Below are positions 8,510 to 17,546 of a stretch of DNA of 64,000 bases, in pieces; the first letter of the stretch is position 1, and every line of letters begins with the position of its first letter. The stretch is from Acinetobacter sp. C32I (lineage in GTDB: Bacteria; Pseudomonadota; Gammaproteobacteria; Pseudomonadales; Moraxellaceae): positions 3,906,001-3,970,000 of the forward strand of contig NZ_CP098480.1 of assembly GCF_023702715.1 (NCBI RefSeq), given 5' to 3'. Under the pieces are notes generated by a model that saw nothing but the letters and a program-made list of their open reading frames with translations, searched no databases and was not told the DNA's origin. The translations under genes were made by a program, and so were the position numbers.

Positions 8510-10393
8510 TTAGTCGTTTTCCAAGAATGAACGTAAGTGTTCTGAACGAGAAGGGTGACGAAGCTTACGTAACGCTTTCGCTTCAATCTGACGAATACGT
8601 TCACGTGTTACGTCAAACTGTTTACCTACTTCTTCTAAAGTATGGTCGGTTGGCATATCAATACCAAAACGCATTTTCAATACTTTCGCTTCACGTTCAG
8701 TCAAGTTTTCAAGTACTTCGCGGGTCGCTTCTTTTAAGCCTTCTGAGGTCGCAGCATCCACTGGTGAAGTGATGTTTGAGTCCTCAATGAAGTCACCAAG
8801 ATGCGAATCTTCATCATCACCAATCGGTGTTTCCATCGAAATCGGTTCTTTTGCGATTTTAAGTACTTTACGAACTTTAACTTCGTCCATTTCCAGACGC
8901 TCACCCAATTCTTCAGGAGTCGGTTCACGGCCCATTTCTTGAAGAAGTTGACGAGATACACGGTTGATCTTGTTGATGGTCTCAATCATGTGTACTGGAA
9001 TACGAATGGTACGTGCCTGATCCGCAATCGAACGCGTAATCGCCTGACGAATCCACCACGTTGCATAAGTCGAGAATTTATAACCACGACGATATTCAAA
9101 CTTGTCCACGGCTTTCATCAAACCGATGTTACCTTCTTGAATCAAGTCGAGGAACTGTAAGCCACGGTTGGTATATTTTTTCGCAATCGAAATAACCAAA
9201 CGTAAGTTTGCTTCAACCATTTCTTTCTTGGCACGACGTGCTTTCGCTTCACCAACAGCCATACGTTTAGAGATATCTTTGATATCTTTAACATTTAAGC
9301 CAAGGTCTTTTTCGATATCGGCAATCTTTTGCTGGAATGCCAATACGTCAGGACGTACTTTTTCTAAGTGTGCTTTGGTTTCAGCAGGTGCTTTCGCGAT
9401 TTGTTCATCTAACCAAGCTGGATTTGACTCTTGCTCAGGGAAGGTCATACGGAACTGGTTACGGTCCATACGGCCACGACGAACTGCATAACGCATAATT
9501 TCACGTTCGTTCGAACGAATTTGCTCATGCGTACCACGAATCATTTCTGAAATGATGTCAAATAAACGTGGTGTGAATTTGAACATCATGAACACAGCTG
9601 CAAGCGCTTCAAGTGCTGCATTGGCTTCATCACTATTACGGCCATGTTTCGCCACAACAGCTTTGGTTTCATTCCAAGCGGCTTCTAATTCAGAGAAACG
9701 AACTTTGGCAACTTCTGGATCTGGACCTGAATCACCTTCAGAATCGTCATCGCCTTCAGACTCTTCTTCTTCGTCATCATCATCAAGTTTAACGTCTTTG
9801 GCTTTCGCAGAAGAATCTGCTTCTTCTTCAAGCTCTGCTTCTTCTTCAAGAACTTCAGGAATATCTTCGTCAGTTTCTGGGTCTAAATAACCAGAGAGAA
9901 TATCGGCAAGACGACGCTCGCCAGTTAAAAAGTCATTATATTCTTGTAAAACAACTTCAACAGCATTTGGCCAGTAAGCAATGGAGTGTAAAACGTCACG
10001 AATACCTTCTTCGATGCGTTTTGCAATGCTAATTTCGCCTTCACGTGTAAGAAGTTCAACCGTACCCATTTCACGCATATACATACGTACAGGGTCTGTG
10101 GTACGACCAGGCTCACTTTCAACCGATGCTAATACGGCAGCAGCTTCTTCTTCGGCAACTTCATCAGCCGCTTCAGTTGATTCACCAAACATGGTGTCGT
10201 CAGTTTCTGGCGCACGTTCATGCACTGGAATACCAACGTCTTGAAGCATCTGAATGATGTCTTCAATCTGCTCACTTTCCGTAATTGAGTCTGGTAGATG
10301 ATCGTTAACCTCAGCGTAAGTTAAATAACCTTGCTCTTTGCCTCGGCTAATCAGAGCCGCTACTTGCGAAGTAGGGGAATTCATATCGCTCAT
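8510..10393 (-). CDS. rpoD: RNA polymerase primary sigma factor RpoD (sigma-70)
   Basis: 627 residues. Region 1.1 covers roughly the first 80 residues, region 1.2 contains [17 protein letters not shown], and a Glu/Asp-rich non-conserved insert follows at about residues 175-225. Region 2 has [20 protein letters not shown] and [10 protein letters not shown] for -10 recognition and melting, region 3 follows, and the region 4 helix-turn-helix is [20 protein letters not shown] for the -35 element. It directs core RNA polymerase to housekeeping promoters. Start is the ATG at 10393; a second ATG three codons on is also possible. No dnaG or rpsU lies upstream, unlike the macromolecular-synthesis operon of enterics. 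Confidence 0.98.
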   Translation of the reverse strand: MSDMNSPTSQVAALISRGKEQGYLTYAEVNDHLPDSITESEQIEDIIQMLQDVGIPVHERAPETDDTMFGESTEAADEVAEEEAAAVLASVESEPGRTTDPVRMYMREMGTVELLTREGEISIAKRIEEGIRDVLHSIAYWPNAVEVVLQEYNDFLTGERRLADILSGYLDPETDEDIPEVLEEEAELEEEADSSAKAKDVKLDDDDEEEESEGDDDSEGDSGPDPEVAKVRFSELEAAWNETKAVVAKHGRNSDEANAALEALAAVFMMFKFTPRLFDIISEMIRGTHEQIRSNEREIMRYAVRRGRMDRNQFRMTFPEQESNPAWLDEQIAKAPAETKAHLEKVRPDVLAFQQKIADIEKDLGLNVKDIKDISKRMAVGEAKARRAKKEMVEANLRLVISIAKKYTNRGLQFLDLIQEGNIGLMKAVDKFEYRRGYKFSTYATWWIRQAITRSIADQARTIRIPVHMIETINKINRVSRQLLQEMGREPTPEELGERLEMDEVKVRKVLKIAKEPISMETPIGDDEDSHLGDFIEDSNITSPVDAATSEGLKEATREVLENLTEREAKVLKMRFGIDMPTDHTLEEVGKQFDVTRERIRQIEAKALRKLRHPSRSEHLRSFLEND

Positions 10394-10741
10394 CTTTGCT
10401 TACTCTTTTGTTGAATCTGGGGCGGTGAAAAACCGTGCATGATAGCACAATTCACGACGAATGTTTTGGATTTGATCCGTTTGCTTTAAATAAAAAATAG
10501 CTTTGATTTCATGTTCGTTCCTTGAATATGGGGTTAAGTTATCATTTTTCAAGCAGTCAGTCCTGATTAAAGATGTTTTTTAAGGGCAACAATCCTCAGA
10601 TTATAAATACACAAAAAAACTGCCGAAAAAAAGTACAAAACATCGTTTTATAGTAAAAAAAACAAATAAAACTTGACAAGGTGGGCCAAGACCGATAAAT
10701 AGCGGCTAGGCCCATTTATATTTTTTCATTAGAGGTACTTA
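10394..10741. other. Divergent rpoD / PA3496-like gene intergenic region
   Basis: Spacer of about 350 bp that must hold the rpoD promoters reading left and a promoter reading right (10673-10701). Apart from that promoter and its inverted repeat it is A-rich with no visible gene. Confidence 0.5.
10673..10701 (+). promoter_or_regulatory. Promoter of the PA3496-like gene with overlapping inverted repeat
   Basis: TTGACA at 10673, a 17-bp spacer and TAAATA at 10696, about 40 bp before the GTG start. An inverted repeat TGGGCC (10682-10687) / GGCCCA (10709-10714) runs from the spacer across the likely start point, so it could be an operator or a 5' hairpin. Confidence 0.6.
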
Positions 10742-10948
10742 GTGTCTTCTACAGATTTTGAATTAGATGATGATAACTATGGTGAAGATGATGCTGGTTT
10801 TGACGAATCATCTGGAAAAATTAGCGCCAAAGAATCATTAGAAAAGCGCCGTTTGATCGATGATCTCTTGGCCCAACGTCGTTTAGAGCGAGAACTCAAA
10901 GATTTTGATTATGATTTCGACGACGATGACCTTGACGACGAAGACTGA
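10742..10948 (+). CDS. Small acidic protein, PA3496 family
   Basis: 68 residues with a very acidic N-terminus and C-terminus (DFDYDFDDDDLDDED at the end) around a basic-amphipathic helix (ESLEKRRLIDDLLAQRRLERELK). Matches the size and composition of the Pseudomonas PA3496-type small proteins. Starts at GTG with AGAGG six bases upstream. The helix plus acid tails suggests a protein that binds another protein or a basic surface. Function unknown; the UPF0149 gene follows 72 bp downstream on the same strand, so they are probably co-transcribed. Confidence 0.75.
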   Translation: MSSTDFELDDDNYGEDDAGFDESSGKISAKESLEKRRLIDDLLAQRRLERELKDFDYDFDDDDLDDED

Positions 10949-11020
10949 GCAAAATAGCTAAGACTTTATGTCCGAAAATGTTATGCTGTTGCCGATGTAT
11001 TTTTAAAGTTGGATGAAAGA

Positions 11021-11545
11021 ATGAGCACGTTAGATTTAGACTTATTGAGTAACTATCTTGACGGCGATCAAAACGAATATGGTCTAGATTTTGCAGCGAC
11101 TCATGGCTTTTTATGTGCGATTGCAGTTGGTCCACAATTCGATCGTTGGTTAGATGAACTTTTTGAGAGCAATCAAAAGAAAGTTCCAAGTGAAATCATT
11201 GAACAAGTCAAAGCTTGGTTGGAATCAATTCGTCAAGACTTGGCCAATGAAAATGGAATCGAATTTCCATTTGAAATTGAAGAAGCAGATGTGGATTCAA
11301 GCTTAGGTGATTGGAGTGTTGGTTTCGTCGATGCCATGTTCCTCAATGAAGATGCATGGTTTGCACCAGAGTTTGAAGAGCAGTTGGTTGATTTAACCCT
11401 ACCAATCATGGTGTTTAGCGGGATTGATGAAGAAGATCCACAGATGGAATCTTTCCGCCGTAATGGTCAGTTAATGGATGAATTGGCTGAAGAAATTCCT
11501 GATAATCTAAATGAAATTTATCTGATGTACCATACGCCAGCGTAA
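11021..11545 (+). CDS. UPF0149 family protein (YecA/YgfB-like)
   Basis: About 174 residues, all-helical and acidic. The family core is visible: a helix beginning LDLLSNYLDG, then THGFLCAIAVGP and, towards the end, DWSVGFVDAM and LPIMVF. The C-terminal zinc-binding SEC-C tail of some YecA proteins is absent. The start is the ATG at 11021 with GGA seven bases upstream; a TTG at 11009 is in frame but less likely. Biochemical role is unknown. In Gammaproteobacteria such genes often sit near pepP or ubiquinone genes, which is not so here. Confidence 0.85.
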   Translation: MSTLDLDLLSNYLDGDQNEYGLDFAATHGFLCAIAVGPQFDRWLDELFESNQKKVPSEIIEQVKAWLESIRQDLANENGIEFPFEIEEADVDSSLGDWSVGFVDAMFLNEDAWFAPEFEEQLVDLTLPIMVFSGIDEEDPQMESFRRNGQLMDELAEEIPDNLNEIYLMYHTPA

Positions 11546-11597
11546 GGGTATAGCTGATACTGCGGTCATCGTGGTTGATGAATGATCATAAAATATG

Positions 11598-11624
11598 AAA
11601 ACGCCTCTAGAAGGCGTTTTTTTA
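11598..11624 (+). terminator. Rho-independent terminator
   Basis: AAAACGCCT-ctaga-AGGCGTTTT stem followed by T residues, 53 bp after the UPF0149 stop and before the convergent LysE gene. Confidence 0.9.
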
Positions 11625-11671
11625 TTGCTGCGTGTTGAGGCTTTGGATTTAAAGCGTTTAAAGATCAAGAT

Positions 11672-12277
11672 TTAAAAATGAGCGAAAAGCAGACTCAGTC
11701 CTAAAGCACTCAAGATCCCGCCAATGACACGATTGATACTGACTTGTCGCGCAAGGATTTTATTGCGAATCAAAGGGGCAGAACAAAAAAGTGCCACGAG
11801 ACAAAACCAAGCCAGGTGGCTACCAGAAATAAATACACCATATCCGATTAATGTGTGTAGGTTGTTATTGCTGGTCATGACTTGAGAATAAATACTCATG
11901 ACAAAAAGCGTGGTTTTGGGATTGAGACTATTGGTGAGGAAACCATGCCGAATGGCCTGCCAGCGTGTGATTTGATGGCTATTTTCATCAAACAGAATGG
12001 GGGCTTGAATAAAGGTTTTGTAGCCAATATAGATCAAATAAGCTGCACCAATATATTGAATCAGATGAATGAGCTTGGGCAGGTGTTGCTGTAAAAAGCT
12101 GAGCCCAATCAAGCTGTAGCTGATATGTACCCAGACACCCATCGCAATGCCATAGGCGGTATACATGCCCAAATGGCGACCATAGAGATAGCTGTTTCGG
12201 GTCACCAGGGCGAAGTCTGCACCTGGGCTGATGACTGCAAGCAGGGTGACGATGCCGACGGCAATGATTTCATTCAC
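11672..12277 (-). CDS. LysE/RhtB family amino acid exporter
   Basis: 201 residues with about six membrane helices. The N-terminus carries the signature SPGADFALVTRNSYLYGR and the second helix region GIAMGVWVHISYSL, and SLNPKTTLFVMSIYSQVM is the conserved loop and helix 4. Such proteins export homoserine, threonine, lysine or related amino acids from the cytosol. Start is a GTG with AGGA nine bases upstream. Divergent from a LysR regulator, a common arrangement in which the regulator senses the exported amino acid and induces the pump. The substrate is not evident. Confidence 0.9.
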   Translation of the reverse strand: MNEIIAVGIVTLLAVISPGADFALVTRNSYLYGRHLGMYTAYGIAMGVWVHISYSLIGLSFLQQHLPKLIHLIQYIGAAYLIYIGYKTFIQAPILFDENSHQITRWQAIRHGFLTNSLNPKTTLFVMSIYSQVMTSNNNLHTLIGYGVFISGSHLAWFCLVALFCSAPLIRNKILARQVSINRVIGGILSALGLSLLFAHF

Positions 12278-12378
12278 TCATCTATTCCTAAACTGACTCA
12301 TTAAAGATTTTTTATATTTTTCATATTCTTGCTATATTTAAAATTGAAGTTAATTCTTGTTATGCATGAGTTTTTGGA

Positions 12379-13266
12379 ATGATTGAACGATTGTCTTTGA
12401 ATTCACTCAAGTTTTTTTATTACGTGGCCCGTTATGAAAGTGTGACGCTTGCTGCGGAAAAGCTATTTGTGACTCAAAGTGCGGTGAGCAAGCAACTTAA
12501 AAACTTGGAAGAAAGTTTAGGCTTGCTGTTATTTGTGCGTGAAGCCAGAAAATTAACTTTAACCTCAGAAGGTGAAGTGCTGTTTGATTGTTGTCAGCAG
12601 GTCTTTCAACAGATCGAGCAGTGCGTAGTGCAATTACAGCAACACAATAAGGTGCAGAAGAACCTAATCCTTTCTTGTGAACCGACACTGGCCATGAAAT
12701 GGCTGATTCCCCGCTTGGCGCAATTTAAACAGCGCTATCCTGAATTTGAGGTGAGCTTGTTAACCGGTGGTGGAGCGGTGGATTTTAGCGCACAGCATAT
12801 CGATGTGGCGCTGAGAAGAGATGATTTTGATTGGGGCGCTACCCTGTATAGTGAAAAAATTGCAGATGAACAGATGCTCGCTGTACGGGCGAAGAATGAT
12901 CATGCGGCAATGACACAGCTGTTTATTTCTAAGTCCAGGCCTCAGCTATGGCAACAGTTTAAACGTGGGCATCCAGAGCAACTCAGTGATTTAAAACGAT
13001 CTTCGCTTGAGCATTTTTATCTTTGTATTGAGGCTTGTTTGGCGGGTTTAGGTGCTACGGTGGTTTCAGCCTATATGGTTGAACGAGAAATGAAATATCA
13101 GATGCTGGAGCCAATCACCACGACTTATGCGGATGGTTCGGCCTATCATTTATTGTCTGCTCAGCCTTTTGAAGCGGATATTCGTAAACGATTGTTGAGA
13201 GACTGGTTAAGGGATGAAATGCATAAAAGCCAACTGGGATTTAACGCAGTTTCATCTCGGGTCTAA
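12379..13266 (+). CDS. LysR-family transcriptional regulator
   Basis: 295 residues. The N-terminal winged helix-turn-helix has LKFFYYVARYESVTLAAEKL and VTQSAVSKQLKNLEESLG, typical of LysR recognition helices. The C-terminal effector domain has a CIEACLAGLGATVVSAYMVE segment like GcvA/AmpR-type regulators. Only about 100 bp separate it from the divergent LysE exporter start, so it very probably controls that gene. Part of the effector domain is shorter than usual between residues 160 and 185. Inducer unknown. It converges with the DedA gene with a gap of 12 bp. Confidence 0.9.
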   Translation: MIERLSLNSLKFFYYVARYESVTLAAEKLFVTQSAVSKQLKNLEESLGLLLFVREARKLTLTSEGEVLFDCCQQVFQQIEQCVVQLQQHNKVQKNLILSCEPTLAMKWLIPRLAQFKQRYPEFEVSLLTGGGAVDFSAQHIDVALRRDDFDWGATLYSEKIADEQMLAVRAKNDHAAMTQLFISKSRPQLWQQFKRGHPEQLSDLKRSSLEHFYLCIEACLAGLGATVVSAYMVEREMKYQMLEPITTTYADGSAYHLLSAQPFEADIRKRLLRDWLRDEMHKSQLGFNAVSSRV

Positions 13267-13278
13267 GCTTTGTTGGTG

Positions 13279-13902
13279 TTATTGGTTATGATTTGATTTA
13301 GATCGGTAAAACTTTTTAATTGCCCACCAGATGAGATATAGGGCGACTAGGGCGAAAATCAGATAGCTGATGCGTTGAAGAATCGCCAGCATGAGTGTCT
13401 GATTTTCACTAAAATGATAGCCCAGATAGGCTAGAAAACTGGTCCAAATCACGGTTCCAGCAGTGCTGTAGAACATAAATTTGGCAAAAGGCATTCTACT
13501 CATACCAGCAGGAATACTAATCAAGGAACGAACTGCAGGAATCATTCTCCCGAAGAAAACAATGCGATGCCCATGTTTGTTAAACCATGACAGTGCTTTG
13601 TCTAGATCAGCGACCTGAATACGGAGGTATTTTCCATAACGTTCGATAAACTGAAACAGTCGTTGCTGAGGGACTTTTCGACCGATCCAATAGAACAACA
13701 TCGCAGCTAAAATTGAACCGGCACTTCCTGCAATAATGACGCCGATCAGGGTGAGTTCACCTTTTGATGCGGTATAGCCAGCCGATGGCATAATGATTTC
13801 TGAGGGAATAGGCGGGAAGATATTATCTAGGAACATTAAAAATGCGATACCTAAATACCCAAGTTTTTCCATGATCGATAAGCCCCACTCTTCAAGTCCC
13901 AT
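13279..13902 (-). CDS. DedA family membrane protein
   Basis: 207 residues with four to five hydrophobic helices. The DedA signature is clear: the re-entrant helix region with FPPIPSEIIMPSAGY, GSILAAMLFYWIGRK and the conserved arginine loop FGRMIPAVRSLISIPAGMSRMPF broken across two helices. DedA/VTT proteins act in the cytoplasmic membrane, some as flippases for undecaprenyl phosphate or phosphatidylethanolamine. No operon partner: the LysR gene converges on one side and trhO lies in the same direction upstream behind a terminator. Confidence 0.9.
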   Translation of the reverse strand: MGLEEWGLSIMEKLGYLGIAFLMFLDNIFPPIPSEIIMPSAGYTASKGELTLIGVIIAGSAGSILAAMLFYWIGRKVPQQRLFQFIERYGKYLRIQVADLDKALSWFNKHGHRIVFFGRMIPAVRSLISIPAGMSRMPFAKFMFYSTAGTVIWTSFLAYLGYHFSENQTLMLAILQRISYLIFALVALYLIWWAIKKFYRSKSNHNQ

Positions 13903-14002
13903 AATGCCCTTATATAGTTCATTTGATTATTATTTTTAGCATAGAGCGGTGTAGGGTAATGCTCAAGGAGTGAATCGTTACATGATTTTTATCAAGACAA
14001 TA

Positions 14003-14030
14003 AAAAAGCCATAGTTTAACTATGGCTTTT
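14003..14030 (-). terminator. Rho-independent terminator after trhO
   Basis: AAAAGCCATAG / CTATGGCTTTT stem immediately past the trhO stop on the minus strand. Confidence 0.9.
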
Positions 14031-14046
14031 AATCGACTTGTTAAGC

Positions 14047-14979
14047 TTATAGACGTTTGCGTTTTGCTGCTGCAATTTGTGACTGGCGCATACGGAAGCC
14101 TGCTTTTTGCTTGTCCGAGGTTTTATCAATACAGTACACACATGAAACACCGTGTTCATAGCTTGTGAGTTCAGCTTCAACTTTGGTCAGTGGCCAACCG
14201 CAAGCATGACACTTGATGTTTTCACCTTCTTCAACACCATGGGTCACCGCAGTACGGCCATCAAATACGAAACATTCACCTTCCCACATGCTTTCTTCGG
14301 CAGGGGTTTCTTCTAGATATTTAAGAATACCGCCTTTCAGGTGATAAACCTCATTGAAACCTTCTTGAAGCAGGAGAGAGGTAGATTTTTCACAACGGAT
14401 ACCACCAGTACAGAACATCGCAATTTTTTTATCTTTATGCTGTTCAAGATTCTGTTTTACGTATTCAGGGAATTCACGGAATGATTCTGTTTTAGGATCA
14501 ATTGCACCCTTGAATGTGCCTGCTTTATATTCATAGTCATTACGGGTGTCGATTAAGATCACATCGTCGCGGCTAATCAGGTCATTCCATTCTTTAGGAT
14601 CAAGATAGTGGCCAACCAAATCACGTGGCTTGACTTCTACACCTAAAGTTACAATTTCATTTTTAAGTTTGATTTTCATTTTACGGAATGGCTTTTCAGA
14701 GCTTTCAGACTCTTTATATTCCATTGCGTTAAAACCTTCGTTCAAAAGGAATTGATGGACTGCATCAATCGCGGCACGGTCGCCAGCAACAGTTCCATTA
14801 ATCCCTTCAGACGCTACAATCAGAGTTCCACATAAATTGATGCTATTCACTAAGGTCAAAAGACGTTGTTGCAGATCCGCTGCATCTGAAACTTCTTTAA
14901 ATTGATATAGTGCCGCAACAACCCAATTATTGGTCGCTTGCTGTTCTACAGGTGCAAGCTGTTCTACAGTAGCGTTCAT
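14047..14979 (-). CDS. trhO: tRNA uridine(34) hydroxylase TrhO (rhodanese family)
   Basis: About 310 residues. The N-terminal acylphosphatase-like domain (VVAALYQFKEVSDAADLQQR, then GTLIVASEGINGTVAG) is followed by a rhodanese domain with the catalytic loop CTGGIRCEKST and DTRNDYEYKAGTFKGA. A C-terminal Cys-rich tail (CHACGWPLT and SCVYC) may bind metal. TrhO performs oxygen-dependent hydroxylation of U34 in tRNA to give 5-hydroxyuridine. Start is the ATG at 14979 with GGAG upstream; the TTG at 14991 would include that site. Divergent from the DUF1289 gene at 15089. Confidence 0.95.
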   Translation of the reverse strand: MNATVEQLAPVEQQATNNWVVAALYQFKEVSDAADLQQRLLTLVNSINLCGTLIVASEGINGTVAGDRAAIDAVHQFLLNEGFNAMEYKESESSEKPFRKMKIKLKNEIVTLGVEVKPRDLVGHYLDPKEWNDLISRDDVILIDTRNDYEYKAGTFKGAIDPKTESFREFPEYVKQNLEQHKDKKIAMFCTGGIRCEKSTSLLLQEGFNEVYHLKGGILKYLEETPAEESMWEGECFVFDGRTAVTHGVEEGENIKCHACGWPLTKVEAELTSYEHGVSCVYCIDKTSDKQKAGFRMRQSQIAAAKRKRL

Positions 14980-15088
14980 GGATAACTCCAAATGTATTAA
15001 GATAGAAAAATGAGGCGCACATTTTAGCGCGAAATCTGAAAATAAGCGAGAAAACCATAAAATAAATATGGTTTTAGAGGAGTTGGTT

Positions 15089-15586
15089 TTGAGTAATGAT
15101 CGTCGAATCCCTTCATTGACCCCATGTGCAGGGCGTTGTTCAACGGTATTTGGTGATCTGGTCTGTCGTGGCTGTCGCCGTTTTAATCATGAAGTGATTC
15201 AGTGGAATACTTATACCGCAGAGCAGCGTTTGATGGTTTGGAAGCGCTTAGATGCGCAACTGGATCAAATTCTGGTGCCCTTGTTGCCTCATGCAAATTT
15301 ACCGCATATTGAAGGCTTTATTCAGAATAAGCGTACACGCGTATTAGAAAGTGCCAGTAAAGGACGTAAGCTTTATCATGCTTTGAAGATTTGTGAAAAA
15401 AACAAACACTTGGCACATGATAGTGGGCTGGGAATTAGCGATGCTCAGGTTAAACCGATCTGGGATGAGTTTGAACGTCGTGTACTGGCTCTGGCGAAGG
15501 CGAGTTATGAATTGGCTTGGTTGCGTGCGGATGGCATTAGCAATACCTTATTGCGTGCATTAGAGCTTGAGGAAGATGAGATTTAA
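15089..15586 (+). CDS. DUF1289 domain-containing protein
   Basis: About 165 residues. The N-terminus has the DUF1289 cysteine pattern PCAGRC then CRGCRRF, followed by the WN.Y..EQRLMVWKRL helix; four cysteines likely bind a metal. The remainder is a helical region specific to this group, rich in Leu and Glu, which I do not recognise. I favour a TTG start at 15089, since GAGGAG lies six bases upstream; the ATG at 15068 places that site inside the coding region. Function unknown. Confidence 0.8.
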   Translation: MSNDRRIPSLTPCAGRCSTVFGDLVCRGCRRFNHEVIQWNTYTAEQRLMVWKRLDAQLDQILVPLLPHANLPHIEGFIQNKRTRVLESASKGRKLYHALKICEKNKHLAHDSGLGISDAQVKPIWDEFERRVLALAKASYELAWLRADGISNTLLRALELEEDEI

Positions 15587-15652
15587 GCAATCGCATGTTG
15601 TAGGTAATCTTGTCGATGATGCAAGGTGTTGATCAACATCCAGCTGATCTTG

Positions 15653-17428
15653 TTAATTCTGAGATCCGTTGATCTCCCTGTTATGAAGCAGGTTGGATAG
15701 TTTTAAAGCGCTAGGGTTACGAGCAAAATATTGTGCCATGATCTGTTGATCTTGTTCACGAATCAGGCTGATTTTAAAACCATGTGTGGTCGTTCCTGAA
15801 GAGCGCCCTTTAGATCGGTAGATCTTTTCAGTGATGATGTACATATTTTTTCCATCACTAAAGCGCCGATCCTCCAGAACCTGTAACTGTATTGGTTGAG
15901 GAAATCGATAGAGTACTTTTAATCGTTGATAAAATTCGTCATAAACGTAAATGTATTGCTGATCTGCAAAAAGATAGCTGAAATTTCCAGGGTAGGGTTC
16001 ACTGCTTTGACTGCCAAGCAGTTGTAGCTGAGTTACGTCAACAGGTGTTGTTCCCCAAAACTTATGCTCAGCAATATGGGGGAGTGGCTGTTCATTTAAA
16101 TAAAAAGATCGGCCATCGGTTGCTAAATTCAGATCTCGGCTAAATCGATTACGACCACTCAAAATCTGCGTCTGTTGCGCATTTAACTTGTCCAGCTTTT
16201 TATCTTGATAATAAACCACCTGTTGATCGTGAATATATTGGCTGCTATTTGGAAATGCTTGGCTCTGTTGCGGATCTAAATCTGTTAATGCTTTTGTTTT
16301 GTAGTAGACCTGTTGATCATCCTTGGCATAAAAATAGCCAAGTGTATTGAAGCTAGGATGTAAGATTGCCGAGAAATGAGCGGCATTCGCGTTGGCTAAT
16401 CGTATATCGCGAAAGTAAACCTGTTGAGCATCTTTGGTGAAATCATTACCTAAATAGCGTGTTTGTGCAGGATTTAATTGAGACAGGATGTGGTCTTGCC
16501 AGTAAACCTGTTGCGGTGTTTTACCGACATTGCTATATAGTTCATCTGCACGATCAGGGAGATTGCTCAGAGCTAAGCCTGTAAATTGATCAGCCTTGAC
16601 TTGGGGAAGTAAAAAAGTGCCTTGGCCTTGTTTAAAAATATAGACCTGATTCTGAAATGTTTCGAAATTTGTGCCAGAGATTGACTGGGTTTGTTGATGG
16701 GGCAGATCAATGCTGCCATCGTTAAATTCATGCCAGAGTAGGTAGGCAATAAATAGGCTAAAGCTGATTAAAATACCAAGCGTTAATCCGATAGCAGACC
16801 ATCTCTGTTTTCGTTGAAAAGTGTCTAGCGCTTGCTGATCTGCAATGAGGCGAATGATGTCAACATGGGTTTTCTTGTGGGTACTTGCGTTGCTGATCCG
16901 TTGCAACTGTTGCTGTTTTGCCAGCGCCTCCAGTTTTTTCCAGAACGGTAAAAACTCACAATGTTGCTGAGTTAAAGTGGCAGGCCACATCCATGAATTA
17001 AAATAAAAATACTGCTGATAAGGTTGGGTTTTACTGAGTAGATTGAGACTATGGATTTGTGCCTGCTGTTGTCTAAGTTGTATCTGGATCAAATCTTGCC
17101 AACAGAAAAAAGTAGATTGCTTGGAATCTTCCAGTGCCATGCCTTGCTGATATAACTTAAAGGTGATAGGACGGCTAAAGTATTTCTGATAAAGCTGGTT
17201 ATACAGGTAAAGTGTTGCTATCAATAAAGCAAACATCAAAGCAATACTGAGCAGTTGGGCGAAGAAAGGCAGGAATTGATAAAGATAGTACAGGCTTAAA
17301 TCATAACTAAAGTAAACCAGTAGCAGCCAAGTCAGTATGATCATCAATAGAAATAATGCGAAAGACGCCATTTTTATTTGAAAGACGGGCAGTGTGACTT
17401 GCATCAAAACAGTGGTTTTTTTGATCAT
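15653..17428 (-). CDS. DKNYY-repeat membrane protein
   Basis: 591 residues. Hydrophobic segments lie at about residues 20-45, 50-75 and 213-232, so the protein is anchored in the inner membrane. The C-terminal half, presumably periplasmic, has several degenerate repeats of about 40 residues: KDAQQVYFRDIRL, KDDQQVYYKTKAL, HDQQVVYYQDKKL and TDGRSFYLNEQPL. These match the DKNYY family, repeats of unknown function found in secreted or membrane proteins. No enzyme motif is seen. It lies behind the gltA terminator and is probably monocistronic. Confidence 0.8.
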   Translation of the reverse strand: MIKKTTVLMQVTLPVFQIKMASFALFLLMIILTWLLLVYFSYDLSLYYLYQFLPFFAQLLSIALMFALLIATLYLYNQLYQKYFSRPITFKLYQQGMALEDSKQSTFFCWQDLIQIQLRQQQAQIHSLNLLSKTQPYQQYFYFNSWMWPATLTQQHCEFLPFWKKLEALAKQQQLQRISNASTHKKTHVDIIRLIADQQALDTFQRKQRWSAIGLTLGILISFSLFIAYLLWHEFNDGSIDLPHQQTQSISGTNFETFQNQVYIFKQGQGTFLLPQVKADQFTGLALSNLPDRADELYSNVGKTPQQVYWQDHILSQLNPAQTRYLGNDFTKDAQQVYFRDIRLANANAAHFSAILHPSFNTLGYFYAKDDQQVYYKTKALTDLDPQQSQAFPNSSQYIHDQQVVYYQDKKLDKLNAQQTQILSGRNRFSRDLNLATDGRSFYLNEQPLPHIAEHKFWGTTPVDVTQLQLLGSQSSEPYPGNFSYLFADQQYIYVYDEFYQRLKVLYRFPQPIQLQVLEDRRFSDGKNMYIITEKIYRSKGRSSGTTTHGFKISLIREQDQQIMAQYFARNPSALKLSNLLHNREINGSQN

Positions 17429-17502
17429 CGGCTCGGTAAATTAGTTTTGTAAAAATGAATGTTGTTTACGTTTTCTTTTTTGAGCATAACCGATAAAAAC
17501 AA

Positions 17503-17529
17503 AAAAAGGATGCAGAAGCATCCTTTTTT
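17503..17529 (-). terminator. Rho-independent terminator after gltA
   Basis: AAAAAAGGATGC-agaa-GCATCCTTTTTT hairpin 18 bp beyond the gltA stop, with long A and T flanks. Confidence 0.95.
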
Positions 17530-17546
17530 ATTAACGCTAATCGAGA

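Noticed and set aside
8443..8772. Plus-strand frame over the 3' end of rpoD
   Set aside because: Antisense shadow of a clearly conserved gene.
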